Below are positions 1 to 12,000 of a stretch of 64,000 bases of DNA, piece by piece. The stretch spans positions 22,322,154-22,386,153 of the forward strand of contig CM068552.1 in the NCBI GenBank assembly GCA_035048495.1, written 5' to 3'. The notes beneath the pieces are model-generated. The model ran no database searches and had not been told where the DNA came from. It was given only the letters and a program-made list of their open reading frames with translations. How positions within the stretch are numbered: the stretch's first letter is position 1; every line of letters begins with the position of its first letter. The DNA comes from Euptelea pleiosperma (lineage: Eukaryota > Streptophyta > Magnoliopsida > Ranunculales > Eupteleaceae). A program made the position numbers and the translations under genes.

Positions 1-2240
1 TTTTTACAAATGGGGGCTCCCTTTAGGGTTGCTTTGGTTTATATAACATTGGATGGAAAGGGATTGAGAAGGAATGGAAAGAGTTTCCAAAAAGATGGAC
101 CCTAAAGTGGGATAGGTTTCCCTCAAGTTGCTTAGTCAACACAAGCGAAGGGTCCACAAGCCAAAAAATGTCTCCCCTCTTTAGGGTTTCATATTAATTA
201 CAATTATGCCATGTATGCATATGGCCCAAATACTATATATTATATTATAAATATGTACTACAACATGTATTAATTACATAAACTATATAATAAAAAATTA
301 TAATTCATATAATAAGGTCTTGACACCTATTACACACATGCATAAATCTAAGTACACAAGAATTTAATAAATGTTCAAAGCCCAAGAAAAATGCCAAGAT
401 GACCTCTGATTGGCCTAAAACATGTTTTGTGGGTCTCACACTCTTATTAAATACTTTTTTAGGATATGGGAATGGCAGAAAATTTGAAAATTTACCAAAA
501 TGTCATTTTGTCAAAATCTCTTGATAAGGCTTTTATGTCTCAAGAAAATTTTTAAATTTCTCAGGTAAGCGGTAAGGGTAGTTTAGGAATATTTTTGGTG
601 TCCCGTGCCCATAAAAATAATTTTTTATAAAAGTTAAGAAATTTTATCTGGGACAACAAAAAGTCCCCTACAACATCTGGGTCTCTCAAGAAATGCAAAA
701 ATAAGCTCTCAAGTGTGGGTCCTACCAAAACCTGATTTTTCAAAGTTGTCGAAATAAAACTAAATTAAACACACATACTCAAACATGATATTTAACTATT
801 AAAACAGTAACATAAGTCTAAAAAAGATTCATGCTTCCCTTCTCATGTGATATTAACATAATACCCTTAATCAAAAGTCCATATTATTACAATGGTCTAT
901 ATTACAACAAAATGAACGGTTCGGATTACAAAGTTCATGAGAATGGGTTTCCAAGAATGAAATGGTGGTTTTGATTTTTAAAATTTAAAAAATGATCGAA
1001 TGCTTAAGAAAGAAATGTCTTACCAAAAGAAAAAAATTAATAAAATAAAAGAATATTTTATTAGTTTTCAAATGAAGTTTCAAAGAAGAATTTAGTGGTT
1101 GATTTTATTGAAAGAAAAAGAATACTTTATTGGTTTTCAAAATAAATTTTTAAAAGAATAATTTAATGATTGATGCTATTGAGAAAAGAAAATGAATATT
1201 TTATATAATTATTTTCATCTTTAAAATAATTCTTTTAAGAAAGGAAAGTCGTAATTTACTAAAGATGGAAAGAAGATTGCACATCCCAACCTATAAAAGG
1301 GCATTCATTAGACATGTGGTGGGTGGCTCTAGACACGGACAATCTTTTTGACTCATTCTCCGAATATTTTGGCATAACATTTTGGCATCTTCACTTTTGA
1401 TTCGACTACTTGGTTTTAGGCTTTGTAAGCTTCATTACAACTTCAAGCTGGAATTGAGACCCCCAAGATTTTTCTTATCTATTGTTTTTCTGGCAATTCG
1501 TCCATTCGAGACAAGCTTGTATTTAAATTCAGTATCTCAATTTAAATACACTTCTCTTTTAATTTATTTAATTAAGTTCTTTAGATTATATTATGCTAGT
1601 TTCATTTTAGCAAGTTAAATTTTTAATTTTTTTTCTTGTGCCACTATGGTAAGTTAAGATTCCTTCTATCAAGGAAAGGGATCCGCTCCATGAAGTAGTT
1701 AATTTCAATTTTATTGTCTTTCGTTATTCTTCTTGCAATCAATTATTAATGTTTAATAAAAAAATTCCTTTAGTTATATTTTTAATGTCAAAGTGAGAAC
1801 TAGATCGTGTGTATTTTCATTAAATTGGGATTCACACAATACTTGCATCTCCAAGAGTTAAACAAATTCAAGGTAATTTACAATTAAAACTTGATTTTTA
1901 CTAAGAATCTAGACATTGATTTCAAGTCGAACAAATATATTTTTTCAATATAAGAAATTGTTTGTATGTTTTATGACTTAAATTACTGTATAAATTCCTT
2001 GAGTAATATGTGTAGATTATAACTCCTTATTATCTATTTGAGAGAGGAAAAAAGTTACCTACTCTCAAGTGAAGAATCTGGCAAGAAAAATAAATAAAGT
2101 ACTAAAATTGGTTGTTATTAATTCATGGTAGCAAATCTCGATACTTGATGGTTTCTAAATTCTTAAAGTTAATCAAAGTAATCATAAAATCAAAAAAAAA
2201 AAAAATCAATCAATATATTCTCTTATCTTTCACATTTGCT
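1..2240. other. AT-rich non-coding region, no gene recognised
   Basis: No reading frame here resembles a known protein. A 3' LTR might be expected after the copia element to the right, but the AATCGATT palindromes typical of its LTRs are absent. A TATAAAAGG box at 1292-1300 and the repeats just before it (1043-1235) suggest an old LTR or promoter remnant on the plus strand. That is inference only. Confidence 0.5.
1043..1235 (+). repeat. Imperfect tandem repeat, about 70-bp unit
   Basis: Two full and one partial diverged unit, each reading roughly 'aaaagaatattttat..ttttcaaa..' and then 'gaa..attta.tg.ttgat..tattga'. The block lies about 60 bp before the TATAAAAGG box at 1292, the usual arrangement of repeated upstream elements in an LTR U3. 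No protein coding seen. Confidence 0.5.
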
Positions 2241-2867
2241 AAAATATTTTTTGTATAATCAAGTTTCTTCAGTATTCTCATTCCTCCTTGTCGTTCAATC
2301 CCAATACTTACACTGTACGAAAATACGTAGTTTATTTTTGCAGGATTTGATATGATTTCACAGTAAGTTCTACCGACATAGAAACATATTGATAAAAAAA
2401 AAAGTTAGTCTATCATCATATCTAGTATAGGTTTATTAATTATCCCTATAATGGTACTAGGTTTATTCCTTCTATCAGACCTAGTCATAACAGTGTCAGT
2501 TTCGCTTTGTGAATTTACAAGTTAAAATAAAACTGTGAATTTATGCCAACTAAAAGATAGTAAAATAGACTCATCATCAAAATTTTCTTAAATTTTCCAC
2601 CATAATCTAATCTTAATTTACCCATATGTCAAGTCCTAATTTTAGAATTTTATAGAGCCATTGCCAATCAACCATATACATATGAATGCAGTGCATAACT
2701 CTAAGAAGACAATAACTTTTTATTTTTTTATTTTCTAATTTTTTAAAATTTTATAAAAAAAATAATGCAAACTAGAAAACTAGGAATAAACAAGTAACCT
2801 AACATTCCTGACCCAACTATCCATATAATATGATAAAAAAAATAGAGAAGGATGAATAAATAAACAA

Positions 2868-3660
2868 TCAATCAATTAGGCTAACGCCCATAAATTTTTG
2901 AAGAGATTCAAATCTGATGGCATCAAGAGGTTTTGTGAACATATCAGCTAATTGGCTTTTCAGTAGGGACATACTCCAAAGAAACAACATTTTCTTCAAC
3001 AAGATCTCTAATAAAATGATGATAAATGTCAATGTGCTTTGTTCTAGAGTGTTGAACATGATTCTTTAATATATTTATGACATATTATTGTAATAAATGA
3101 TCGCGGTGCCTTGATCTATCCCATAAACGTTTAACATATGCTTCATCTAAAGCAATTGTGCACAACAACTCATTACTGCAATGTATTCAGCTTCAGTAGT
3201 AGATAAAGAAATAGAATTCTAATTTTTGTTTTGCCAACCAACTAGCTTATTTCTAACATAAAAACACCCTCCACTGGTACTTTTTTTATCATCAACATTT
3301 TCACCCCAATCAACATCTGAATACCCGGCTAACTCTACATTTGTATCAAATGAGTACTAGAGTCCATATCCTAAAGTCCCATTCACATATTTAATGATGC
3401 GTTTGACAGTAAGAACATGGGATTCTTTACAACTAGCTTATAAACGGGCACAAGCACCTGCACTAAAATCTATATTTATACGACTCGTGAGATACAGTAA
3501 GCTTCCAATCATGCTTTTGTACAGTGTTTGTTTGACGTCCTTTCCTTCAGTGTCATTACCCAGCTTAGTAGTATTACTCATTAGAGTACGATTATATTTA
3601 GTTAATTCTAAATTAAACTTTTTCACAAGATCTCAACTATATTTGGATTGAGAGATAAAA
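2868..3660 (-). pseudogene. copia reverse transcriptase C-end and RNase H, decayed
   Basis: Minus-strand translation gives, in order, a block ending in 'SMIGSLLYLTSRINIDFS' (about 3540-3470), a stretch equivalent to 'AGYSDVDWGENVDDKKSTSGGCF' (about 3330-3265), the RNase H motif 'LSTTEAEYIAV' (about 3205), and the terminal '[17 protein letters not shown]' (2975-2905). These are diagnostic of Ty1/copia pol. The blocks are split between frames and include in-frame stops, for example after the CCAQLL block. The product would have removed RNA from the RNA:DNA hybrid during reverse transcription. Confidence 0.85.
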
Positions 3661-4203
3661 ATCACAGTGTCCATCTGCTTGAATTAAAAAACTAAAAAAT
3701 AGCTTAGTTCACCAACCATACTCATCTCAATTTCATTTTTCATTTTATCAGCAAATGAGAACATATTTATCTGATGTAAACCCAAAAATAATACCATCTA
3801 CATAAATCTGGGAGATCACATAAACTCCCTTGATGACTTTGATAAATAGGCTCATGTCTACTTCTCATCTGATAAAATATTAACTAAGAAGAAAAGCAGT
3901 TAACCTCTCGTATTAAGATCTAAGAGCTTGTTTTAAACCATAGAGAGCTTTCTTAAGACGATATACATGTCTTGGGAGACGTGGATCTTCAAACTACTTG
4001 AGTTGTTCCACATATACTTCTTCTTGAAGAATGTCATTTAGAAATGCACTCTTTACATCCATCTGATATAATTTGAATTTTAGATGATATACAATAGTTA
4101 GAAAAATTCTGATAGATTCCAATCTACCAACAGGGCCAAACGTTTCATCGAAGTCAATTCCTTCAATTTGAGTATAGACTTGAGTTACTAATCTAGCCTT
4201 ATT
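3661..4203 (-). pseudogene. copia reverse transcriptase core, decayed
   Basis: Residues equivalent to 'NKARLVTQVYTQIEGIDFDE' (4207-4150) and 'QMDVKSAFLNDILQEEVYVE' (4065-4005) are the conserved first half of a copia reverse transcriptase. The catalytic box near 3800 reads YVDG where active enzymes have YVDD. The part between the NKARLV block and integrase is separated by the insertion at 4204-5448. Confidence 0.85.
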
Positions 4204-5448
4204 TGTCACACCCTGAATTTTGACTACACAAATCCCGAGGTGTGTGCTGCCTGTCCCGAAGCCAATGCTTGAATTCAAGACGTGCAACGCAATTGTCGCT
4301 CGCACATCTAATCAGAGTTATGAAAGTCAAAGTAAATTTTTTATTTTTTAAAACAACAAAAGCGGGAACATAATGGGCTTACAACTATACCCGGACTACC
4401 AAATTTGAACTAATCAATTCAAAGACAAGATATAAAGTAAAATTATTCTTATTATGATATTATATTATAGAAAAACATTTGAGATTAAATGATTTAATAT
4501 ATGTATGAATAAGAAATTCAAACATTCTGATGATAACAACCTACACAACTATACTACCACAATGTCGTCCGCTCCATTGCATCTAGTTCCCTCTCCTCGG
4601 TCAATCTGAATGAATCTTCAATTCTTTTCTGCAAGAGGACTGTATGTACATGGGTGGGCTTTTATGAAAAATCTCATAAGTGAATCCAACTTTTAACATG
4701 TCAGGGGATAAAATAGTTGAACTACAAAACATGCCAATTTCATGGGGACACGAGTAAGCATTTAATGCATCTAAACAAGTTTGAAAGTCAATGATACGAT
4801 AGAATCCACGATTTTAAAATAAAAATATACAATTGCTGTTAAACCAAATTCATAAAGCTGATATTCATGTACTTAGTAATGCAAATTAAACATAAGATGT
4901 ATGCACGAGACGCGAATTTTCAAATATAATAGTGGTAGACCCAAGTCATAACCTCTCGTCCCATTCCAAGTGTTACTCATAAGTCTACCTAAACATGCAA
5001 TATAATATTTGGTTTTCATTCATCAATTATCCTCTTTCCACTTAATAATTAGGACCCTCTCTCACAAGTTTCTTTGTACACAACTAGAGATACGACTGGT
5101 TTTCTCACCGCCCTAGTTAGGGTCTCTCTCTAAGTAACTAAGTAATCATCCTCATGAGAACCGAGTATCCACATCACAATCCAAGTACCATGTCATAATC
5201 CAATCCATCTCCGTAATCAATTCACCAGTATAATACATATATAGCTCCCAAGTTAACCGGTTGGAATCTGTTCCGAGACTGATTACTACCATTGGTTACG
5301 TGACGATTGCATATTTACTAAGGATCAAAAGCTCATCCAATGTGCTTGCCTACCTATACCCGCGTCTAAATGCCCATCAGGAAAGCATGTATCTTTAGGG
5401 TCCATGTGATCATACAATTAAATCATGATTATCTTATTAGATGCTATG
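4204..5448. mobile_element. Insertion inside copia RT, flanked by TTATT
   Basis: The copia frame stops at 4204 and resumes at 5449. A 5-bp direct repeat TTATT lies on both sides (4199-4203 and 5449-5453), the size left by LTR retrotransposon integration. The insert begins TGTCACACCC, which is LTR-like, but its other end reads GCTATG and lacks a clean CA, so it is mutated or partial. No coding seen. Best reading: a gypsy-type solo LTR or fragment about 1.2 kb long. Confidence 0.6.
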
Positions 5449-5453
5449 TTATT

Positions 5454-5920
5454 TAAAATCCAGAATCCACTCATCTTGCATAGCACTTATCCATTTTTCA
5501 TCATTTAGTGGTTTAGTAACATTATTGGGTTCAAACTGAGAATTTTAACAAACAAAGTTGACAACATTTTCAATTTGTCTTTTAGTTTATACATTACTTT
5601 CTAATTAAGTCTCCTAGTACAATTGTAATCGGATGGTTCTTTTGGACCCATATAGGAAGAGTTTTCTCGACATGTGCATTATCATTACAAGTTGATGTAG
5701 TTAGTTGAATGTTATCAACTCCATGAGTGACTTCATCATCCTTGTCGTCTTGGTTAAGTACAAATTCAATTTTAGTATCATCAATAATCACATTAATTGA
5801 TTCCATAATTTTTTTGGTTCTTTGATTATAAACACAATAGGCTCTGTTATTCCTAGAATACCCCAAAAAAATTCCTTTGTCTCCCCGTTTATCAAACTTC
5901 CCAAGAGATTCTTTATCCAA
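5454..5920 (-). pseudogene. copia integrase C-end and start of RT
   Basis: The block 'GDKGIFLGYSRNNRAYCVYN' (about 5880-5820) is the conserved C-terminal end of copia integrase. Further on, at about 5515-5465, the frame encodes 'LNDEKWISAMQDE', the start of the reverse transcriptase. The integrase core carrying the catalytic D,D,E residues should lie in 6360-5920 but is too broken to read confidently. Confidence 0.8.
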
Positions 5921-6365
5921 GGATATAACACTTACTCCCGAACACTTGAAAGTATGTCACATTTGTTTTCTTGCGATATCATAATGCATAAAGAGTATTC
6001 AATGTTCCTGGTCTCAAGTAAACTCGATTCAAAGTATAGCAAGCAGTATTCATTGCTTTAGTCCATAGGTTATGAGGAGGGTTTTGGTTATGTAGCATAA
6101 CCCGGACTATTTCTGAATCACCCTATTTTTCTTTCAACCACTCTATTTTTTTGTGTTGTAATGGGTCCAGAAAATTCATGTTGAATACCAATTTTATTAC
6201 AGTAGTCAGTGAATCTAGAATCTTCAAATTCACCTCCATAATCGCTCTTGATCTTCACAATAATGTATCACTTTTCATTTTGAATTCTTAGGCATATTCT
6301 TTTACACATTAAATTCATCAGATTTTTATCTCAAAAATATAATCCATGTCATTCGAGAAAAATCA

Positions 6366-6900
6366 TCAACCATGACAAGGATATACTTTTTTTCCTCCTA
6401 TACTTTCTGCTCTCATAGGGCCCATTAAATCCATATGTATCAATTCAATAACTTTAGAGGTGGCACATCTATTTCCTTTCTTGCGAGGGCTTTTAATTTG
6501 CTTGTCTATTTGGCATGCTCCACGCATAATACCAGAGGGTTTTCCCAACTTTGGAACACCTCCAACTAATTCTTTATTAGCGATTCTAGTCGAGTCCTTT
6601 AGGTTAATGTGACCTAACCTTTGGTGCCATAAGTTAATATCATCTATTTTGGTAGAGTTACAAATAACTCTTGGACTCTTTTCAATGACATAACAATTAT
6701 CTAAAGTCCAAGTGTCTCTCATGATACATTCACCAGATTCATCTAGAACATCGCATCCTAGGTTAGTAAATTTAACCATATGCTTACTATCATGGATTTG
6801 ACTTATCCTTAAAAGATTAGCTTTTAGGCCTTCGACCAAAGCACATTGTTGATTTTGGGAATATCAAGTGATTGAATAGTTCCACGGCCTATTACTTTAG
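6366..6900 (-). pseudogene. GAG-pre-integrase / integrase zinc region
   Basis: The frame reads 'INLWHQRLGHINLKDSTRI' (about 6640-6585), the GAG-pre-integrase H..H signature, followed by 'CQIDKQ' and a 'VIELIHMDLMGPM' block (about 6450-6412) where the integrase core starts, with the first catalytic Asp in HMDLMGP. The expected second zinc-binding Cys pair is incomplete (GACQIDKQ). The frame ends soon after, so it is a fragment. Confidence 0.85.
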
Positions 6901-7012
6901 CCATACTTCCATCTCCAAAAGTAACACTATTACAAAACATAGACTTATCTCAAGTCATATCTGGAACACCCACTATTCAAATACCATCTTTTAATACTAA
7001 CAAAAGGTTAAG

Positions 7013-8111
7013 AGTTACAAAGGTTACCTACGCATCATACAATCCAAGGCCAAGTGTTGGTGCATCCACGTCCTGTGGCTACCACGCGCGAGTCTTCGAA
7101 CGCCCTTCTTGCCACGATCCCTTTAATGTTGTTCAGTTTGGTACACCCCAAACTTACCCTTCGATCAGTACACCCCGATCTTATTTACACTCTCCGGTCC
7201 AACCCCGAAAGTAAAGGATTCAGTATACCCCGACTCCTTGAACACGGCTCAATAAGGATTGAGACACACGTGATACTCTTTGGCTTACTGGTTTAAATTC
7301 TAGTAGGTACGTAACCTAGGAAAAGGTTTGATCAAGCTTATGGTGGAATGAATATACTTCAAGCAATGATAATGGAGATAGAAATAAACCTAAATGGGAT
7401 AAACAAAGGCTAACATAGGTTTTTATCCAGTGAGGCTCGGCTCTCAAGAATGTGTTTACTTGTTTAAAGGTGTGTTGAATGTGTATGTTTCTCTAAGCCC
7501 TAAAAAATTGATTTATATAAAGTCATTCTCGAGCTTGGGCGTTCAAAAGTCGTGGGGGAGTGGAAAACAAGTTTTCCTAAATAGGTAGAAAAAGTCCTTC
7601 GTAAGTCCAATCTATTGGGCTCGAAGTCCAATCAATTGGGCTTTAATTCCAATCGATTGGAACAGAAAGATTTTGTTCTGTCCAAAGTCCAATCGATGAC
7701 ACTCAGGGTGTCCAATCAATTGGACATATCCGATTGATTGGACATCTAGGTCCAATGATTAGACTTCCCAAATATCAATTTTAAATATTTTACTCAAGTA
7801 CAAATCGGATATCTTTCCACTTGACTTAGTTTTAAGTTAATTTTACAATTAATCATCCTATCTCTAAGGACACTAAGTCACTTACCATCCTAAATGTGTG
7901 AGCTCGTAATATTACGGATAAATGTGAGTCTTCAGATGAATCACTCTTCAATCTTCTATGTCTTTGGTTTTCGTCTTTTAGTCTTCCTACAGTCAAGAGT
8001 GATGCATACGACAACATACTCAAGGCCTAACTAGTACACATTGGACAGGTACATAATGTATTTTATGTCGTACGGATTTATGCCAAACAAAATATGAATA
8101 TATTCCTTACA
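7013..8111 (-). mobile_element. copia LTR, truncated in U5
   Basis: The minus strand starts TGTAAGGAATAT at 8111, the same terminus as the LTRs at 37053 and 56420. U3 holds seven CCAATCGATTGG-like palindromes (7609-7761), followed by a TATA box (minus strand, about 7519-7512). R/U5 contains the conserved TTTGGTACACCCCAAAC segment. Homology stops near 7013, where decayed pol begins, so U5 end, primer site and gag were lost in one deletion. Confidence 0.8.
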
Positions 8112-8438
8112 TCAAAGGATGCTTATGCATTAGTCTCCACATTTTCCAATGTATAAAATTCCTTGGAAATCTTTTCCACTCTTTCCAGTAAAATAGTTAA
8201 AAAGGTATGCTTTCTCTTAAGTTGACTTCCAAGAAAGAAAATAATTCTGATTACTATCTATGCTTTTGAGAAACTGTAGTTGCCAATGGGTAATCACAGG
8301 TTGACTTAAGACCCGGAACCATGCATGACTGGTGAAGTGTAAAGGCAGAGAATGTGCGTTATGTGGTTAGAGCTTTCCCTTGTTTTAATGTTGAAATCGA
8401 ATTTTCCTGTATTGACTTTGTTATTCGTGAGAGATCAG
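8112..8438. other. Intergenic spacer
   Basis: Between the LTR terminus and the 3' end of the large minus-strand gene. No coding, RNA gene or repeat recognised. Confidence 0.5.
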
Positions 8439-8444
8439 TTTATT
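8439..8444 (-). terminator. Candidate polyadenylation signal AATAAA
   Basis: The minus strand reads AATAAA about 465 bp beyond the stop codon of the vasculin-like gene. Plant signals are loose, so an earlier site in 8450-8900 could be used instead. Confidence 0.35.
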
Positions 8445-8907
8445 TCCGGAGATTAACATGAACTTAAAATGGACATTTTGCCTCTTTCTTGAAATGACCA
8501 AGACACCATAAGCTTTTCCTTGAATTGGGCCCCTCCCAAAAAAAACACCCAGATTTCGCAAACTCTGTAATTTTCCTCGCTTCTTACATTGCAGACCAAA
8601 ATAACTGCTATCCTACCCTCATCCGACCTTTTGAAAACCTCAGAGCACCTTAAGTTTTGGCAGCACAACACTTCACAAGTCTTCCTGAGCACTGGAGCAA
8701 CTGTAACTTATTGCACTTCACCTTCTGCGAATGGCAAGGATGCAGATATTCTGCCACCACCAACTCTTTCTTTGATACCCACTCGGCTTCTCGGCTTTTC
8801 ATCTCAATATCAATCAAAAACTTAAAGAGAAAAAACAAAAGAAAAGAACCCTCTGCCATCAAATTATGAACTTCTCTTCCAGTATGTAAGAAGATTGTAA
8901 ATCATGC

Positions 8908-9042
8908 TTAGGATTTGGAGTCAGATGAGCTCAATCCAGAGGAAGCACCACCTAAACTGCCCACATGAGACTCGAGTGGCAACTGGAGCTTTGATTGCCA
9001 CATCCCTCCGCACAATTTTGAGGATGGCCTCAATTTCATGTG
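8908..9042 (-). CDS. Coding exon 5, C-terminus
   Basis: Encodes HMKLRPSSKLCGGMWQSKLQ and then a Ser/Gly-rich end (GGASSGLSSSDSKS) before TAA at 8910-8908. Acceptor CATTTGCAG/CACATG. A second acceptor 12 nt upstream, TTTTGCATTTGCAG/TTGCAT, also keeps frame and would add four residues (LHLQ), a possible tandem-acceptor choice. Confidence 0.75.
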   Translation of the reverse strand, partial: HMKLRPSSKLCGGMWQSKLQLPLESHVGSLGGASSGLSSSDSKS

Positions 9043-12000
9043 CTGCAAATGCAACTGCAAATGCAAAACAACAGCCAAGATAAGAGTTCAACTCCTGAAT
9101 GTACCTGCAAATCCGAATTAAAAGCCAGAATTAAGGCGTGCATATGCTACCTCCAAGAAAGCATTGATCTCCTCCTCTGTAAGACCTCCCTCGTCTCCTG
9201 CATTTTCCTCCCAACCAAGCGAACGAAGGAATGCAACCTCTTCCTCGTCTTGATACACAATTGCGTTGGGGCTTGAATGCTTCTCTCCGCTGTTAGTAAA
9301 TCTCTGAGACTCTTCACAGGCATCGCCATTGCTGACCATGTCACCTTCATTCTCGGTTGACCAGTCCAGACCAGAGGGATCTGATGGAGGGGCATCGCTA
9401 CCCTGAGGACTAACAGGAGCAATAGCAACTTCTGTGCTCAGTTCACCAGACTTCTTTACGACAGTTAATGACACAGCGGGGCTTGGTTCTGGGGCAGCAG
9501 ACAAAGGGTTCGTAGAAGTTTTCTTCCTCATGAGATTGAAGAAATCATTGCGGCTCTGAGCTGGGGACACGGTGGGTCTCTTCTCCATGGAGGACGTGTG
9601 GGTGGCAGGCAGAGCAGATGCCTTGCGCTCAACAGTAGCAAGCTTTGGGTTGTTCGGGCTCCTCAGAGGAGGAACCAATGGAGCAGCAGCAAGAGGGTTA
9701 TTTGCTATTCTGCCTGCATTTGTTGGACTCGAGCCATCCTTGGCAGTAGGTGAGATGCCATTCTTCTCTCGAGCTGTCTTGAGGACAAGAAGCTTTCCAC
9801 TATGAGATGTCTTTCCAGCATCAGATCTGGCAGGTCCACCACGTAGAGACTGGTTGACAAGGTGTGATGATGAATGCTGTTGCCCAATCTTGGAAGCCAC
9901 ACTCATATCACCACTTCTGGCTGCTGCTTTGGGTTTTGGTTTCTCTGAATTGAGAACCTGAAAAGAAATTAGACTGATTACACATTACAAAACTATTATT
10001 TGTTTGCCTAGAAAAATAATTAAAATTTCTCAAAGGAAACAAATGTCCATTCAACCAAACATATAAAGGACTTGCAGAGCAACCAATTTTCATCATCCAA
10101 GATAATGGTAACAGAAAGTCCGATGAAAAAAGGACTTATCTATCCATCTGGAAGATTCAATTTTCTGCTGGCTTAAAATAGCATCATCAATTATTAACTC
10201 AGACCATCAATTCTCATTGTTGGCAAAAATTCATATAGTAAAGGGAAATAATGTGTAACAATGCTCCTTCACCTTAAAAAAAGTCGCAGAAGCTAAATTA
10301 TTAAAATAATATACATTTGGACAGCATAAATTGACAGAGATGTTGCTCAGCTACTCAATCTGACCTTTGCCATTCATTTTAGCAGGAAGCAGACTTTATT
10401 GGTAACTGAATTGTAGAATGAGCAAGAAGAGTTTCCAATCATATGATTTAGGACACAGTTATGAATTTCCAACCGAGAGTTTGCTATTACTACACCACCA
10501 CCCCATAAACAGAAACTAAAGACTTCTTTGGACCCAAGAGTGACCTGTTTAAGAAATTGCATCCCATCTATACAACAAGGGCTTCAATAAAGAAGGGCCG
10601 AGATCTTATCCCCCAACTGGATGGTGGGTCTCAGCCAGTCACACCCTATTTTGGCAAATGCTTTGTCGGAGAGTGCCGTGGGCACGGGCCACGCACTAGT
10701 AAGGATATACGCTAATATCAACATGCCAATATTCAGATTCTTTCTGATTTAGTAAAATCACAATCTCATTTTGAAAGGATGGGCTGCCCGAGCTTTTGTC
10801 AACAAGCTTGAAGCAAGGATGCTTTTTCTAATTAAATCAGGAGCTCAGCCCACATCATTCAGATACTAACCTCTCTATCAGCAGGTTAACCATCGTTACA
10901 AATATTCTCTCTCCAAAGGTGCAGGCAATCTGAATAATCCCCAGCAAGCCCAAAATACAAACAAGTATAGAACTAATCCTCCAACCTATGGGGTAGAACT
11001 AAAATGTAACAAGGACACTCCGTTTACTAAGAATTTGCCATGTCGGACACCTTGCCGTATTCACGTGGCAGACACTCACCTTTTCAAACAAATCTTTATT
11101 TATTCAAGACAAAATCAGATATTATTTGTATATGGTTTATGTGATTTTTATGTATATCAGCTTCATCTAAACAAATTCATTCAATACTGCATACTAAACA
11201 TGGACTAAATTATTTAAAAGATATAGCTTGCAGTATAAGGAATAAACTGTACGGACATGTCGACGTATTGGGTTTGTGGGGGGGGTCAGTGTGTCTAACA
11301 CTCTGTATCTGTGTCTTTGTTACATAGGCTGGTAGTAGTAGTAAAACACCTTTCTCATGTCAACAAAGAACTCCACCATCACTAGCAAGGCCATCAAAAA
11401 ACCCACTTGTTAAAGAAATTTAGCTAAATATTACAAGGAATTGAGTTAACCATGGGATATGGTGGGCATTTAACATAGTAATAATGAAGAATACAAACTA
11501 TTAATAGCACAAATCAAACGAAGCAATAATGCTCACTCAAATGAGTCACAATTCGCCTCACCTAACCTTAAATGCACAATCCTAATATTTCCTTTCCAAG
11601 AAAAAAAGTACATTTTTTATAAGATTAAAATGCACTTCACTCCCATAGTTGTATAAAGATTATGGCGCAACAAAAGTTGCCATGCCTTTTTAATAAGGCA
11701 ACACCTTTTCTTTTCAAGGGAGAGTGATTAGATAAACCAGTTGTTGTACAAGGTACCTACCGATAAATAAGAAGTCTTCATACTTCCAGTATGTAATATT
11801 TCATGATATTCTAAGTTTCAAGAAAGCTTATTTTATACTTTCGTGTTCCTTGCCTTACTCTTCTACCTTTTTTCCCCACTTTTGTAAGTTGTAACTAATT
11901 TCTCTAAATTGATCAAATTTTCAGCCACACATCTGAAAAGAGTCTTTGAATATACTGAGACATCGGACCAGTTGGTTCTGATCAAGCCAGCTGGTTCCTT

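Larger units (their letters stand above)
2240..8111 (-). mobile_element. Degenerate Ty1/copia retrotransposon (minus strand)
   Basis: Reading leftward: a U5-truncated LTR (8111-7013), GAG-pre-integrase (about 6900-6366), the end of integrase (5920-5594), reverse transcriptase (about 5500-3440, interrupted by an insertion), RNase H (3430-2868), then a 3' untranslated region to about 2240. The untranslated region matches the one at 59.1-59.5 kb on the plus strand, so both belong to one family. Primer site, gag, protease and the 3' LTR are not visible. Stops and frameshifts break every domain, so the element is dead, though it is the only copy here that keeps much of pol for this LTR family. Confidence 0.85.

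Noticed and set aside
10620..10860. GC-richer patch with 'gtgggcacgggccacgcac'.
   Set aside because: Looked at as a possible exon or small RNA gene. No splice-compatible frame and no tRNA-like fold was seen.
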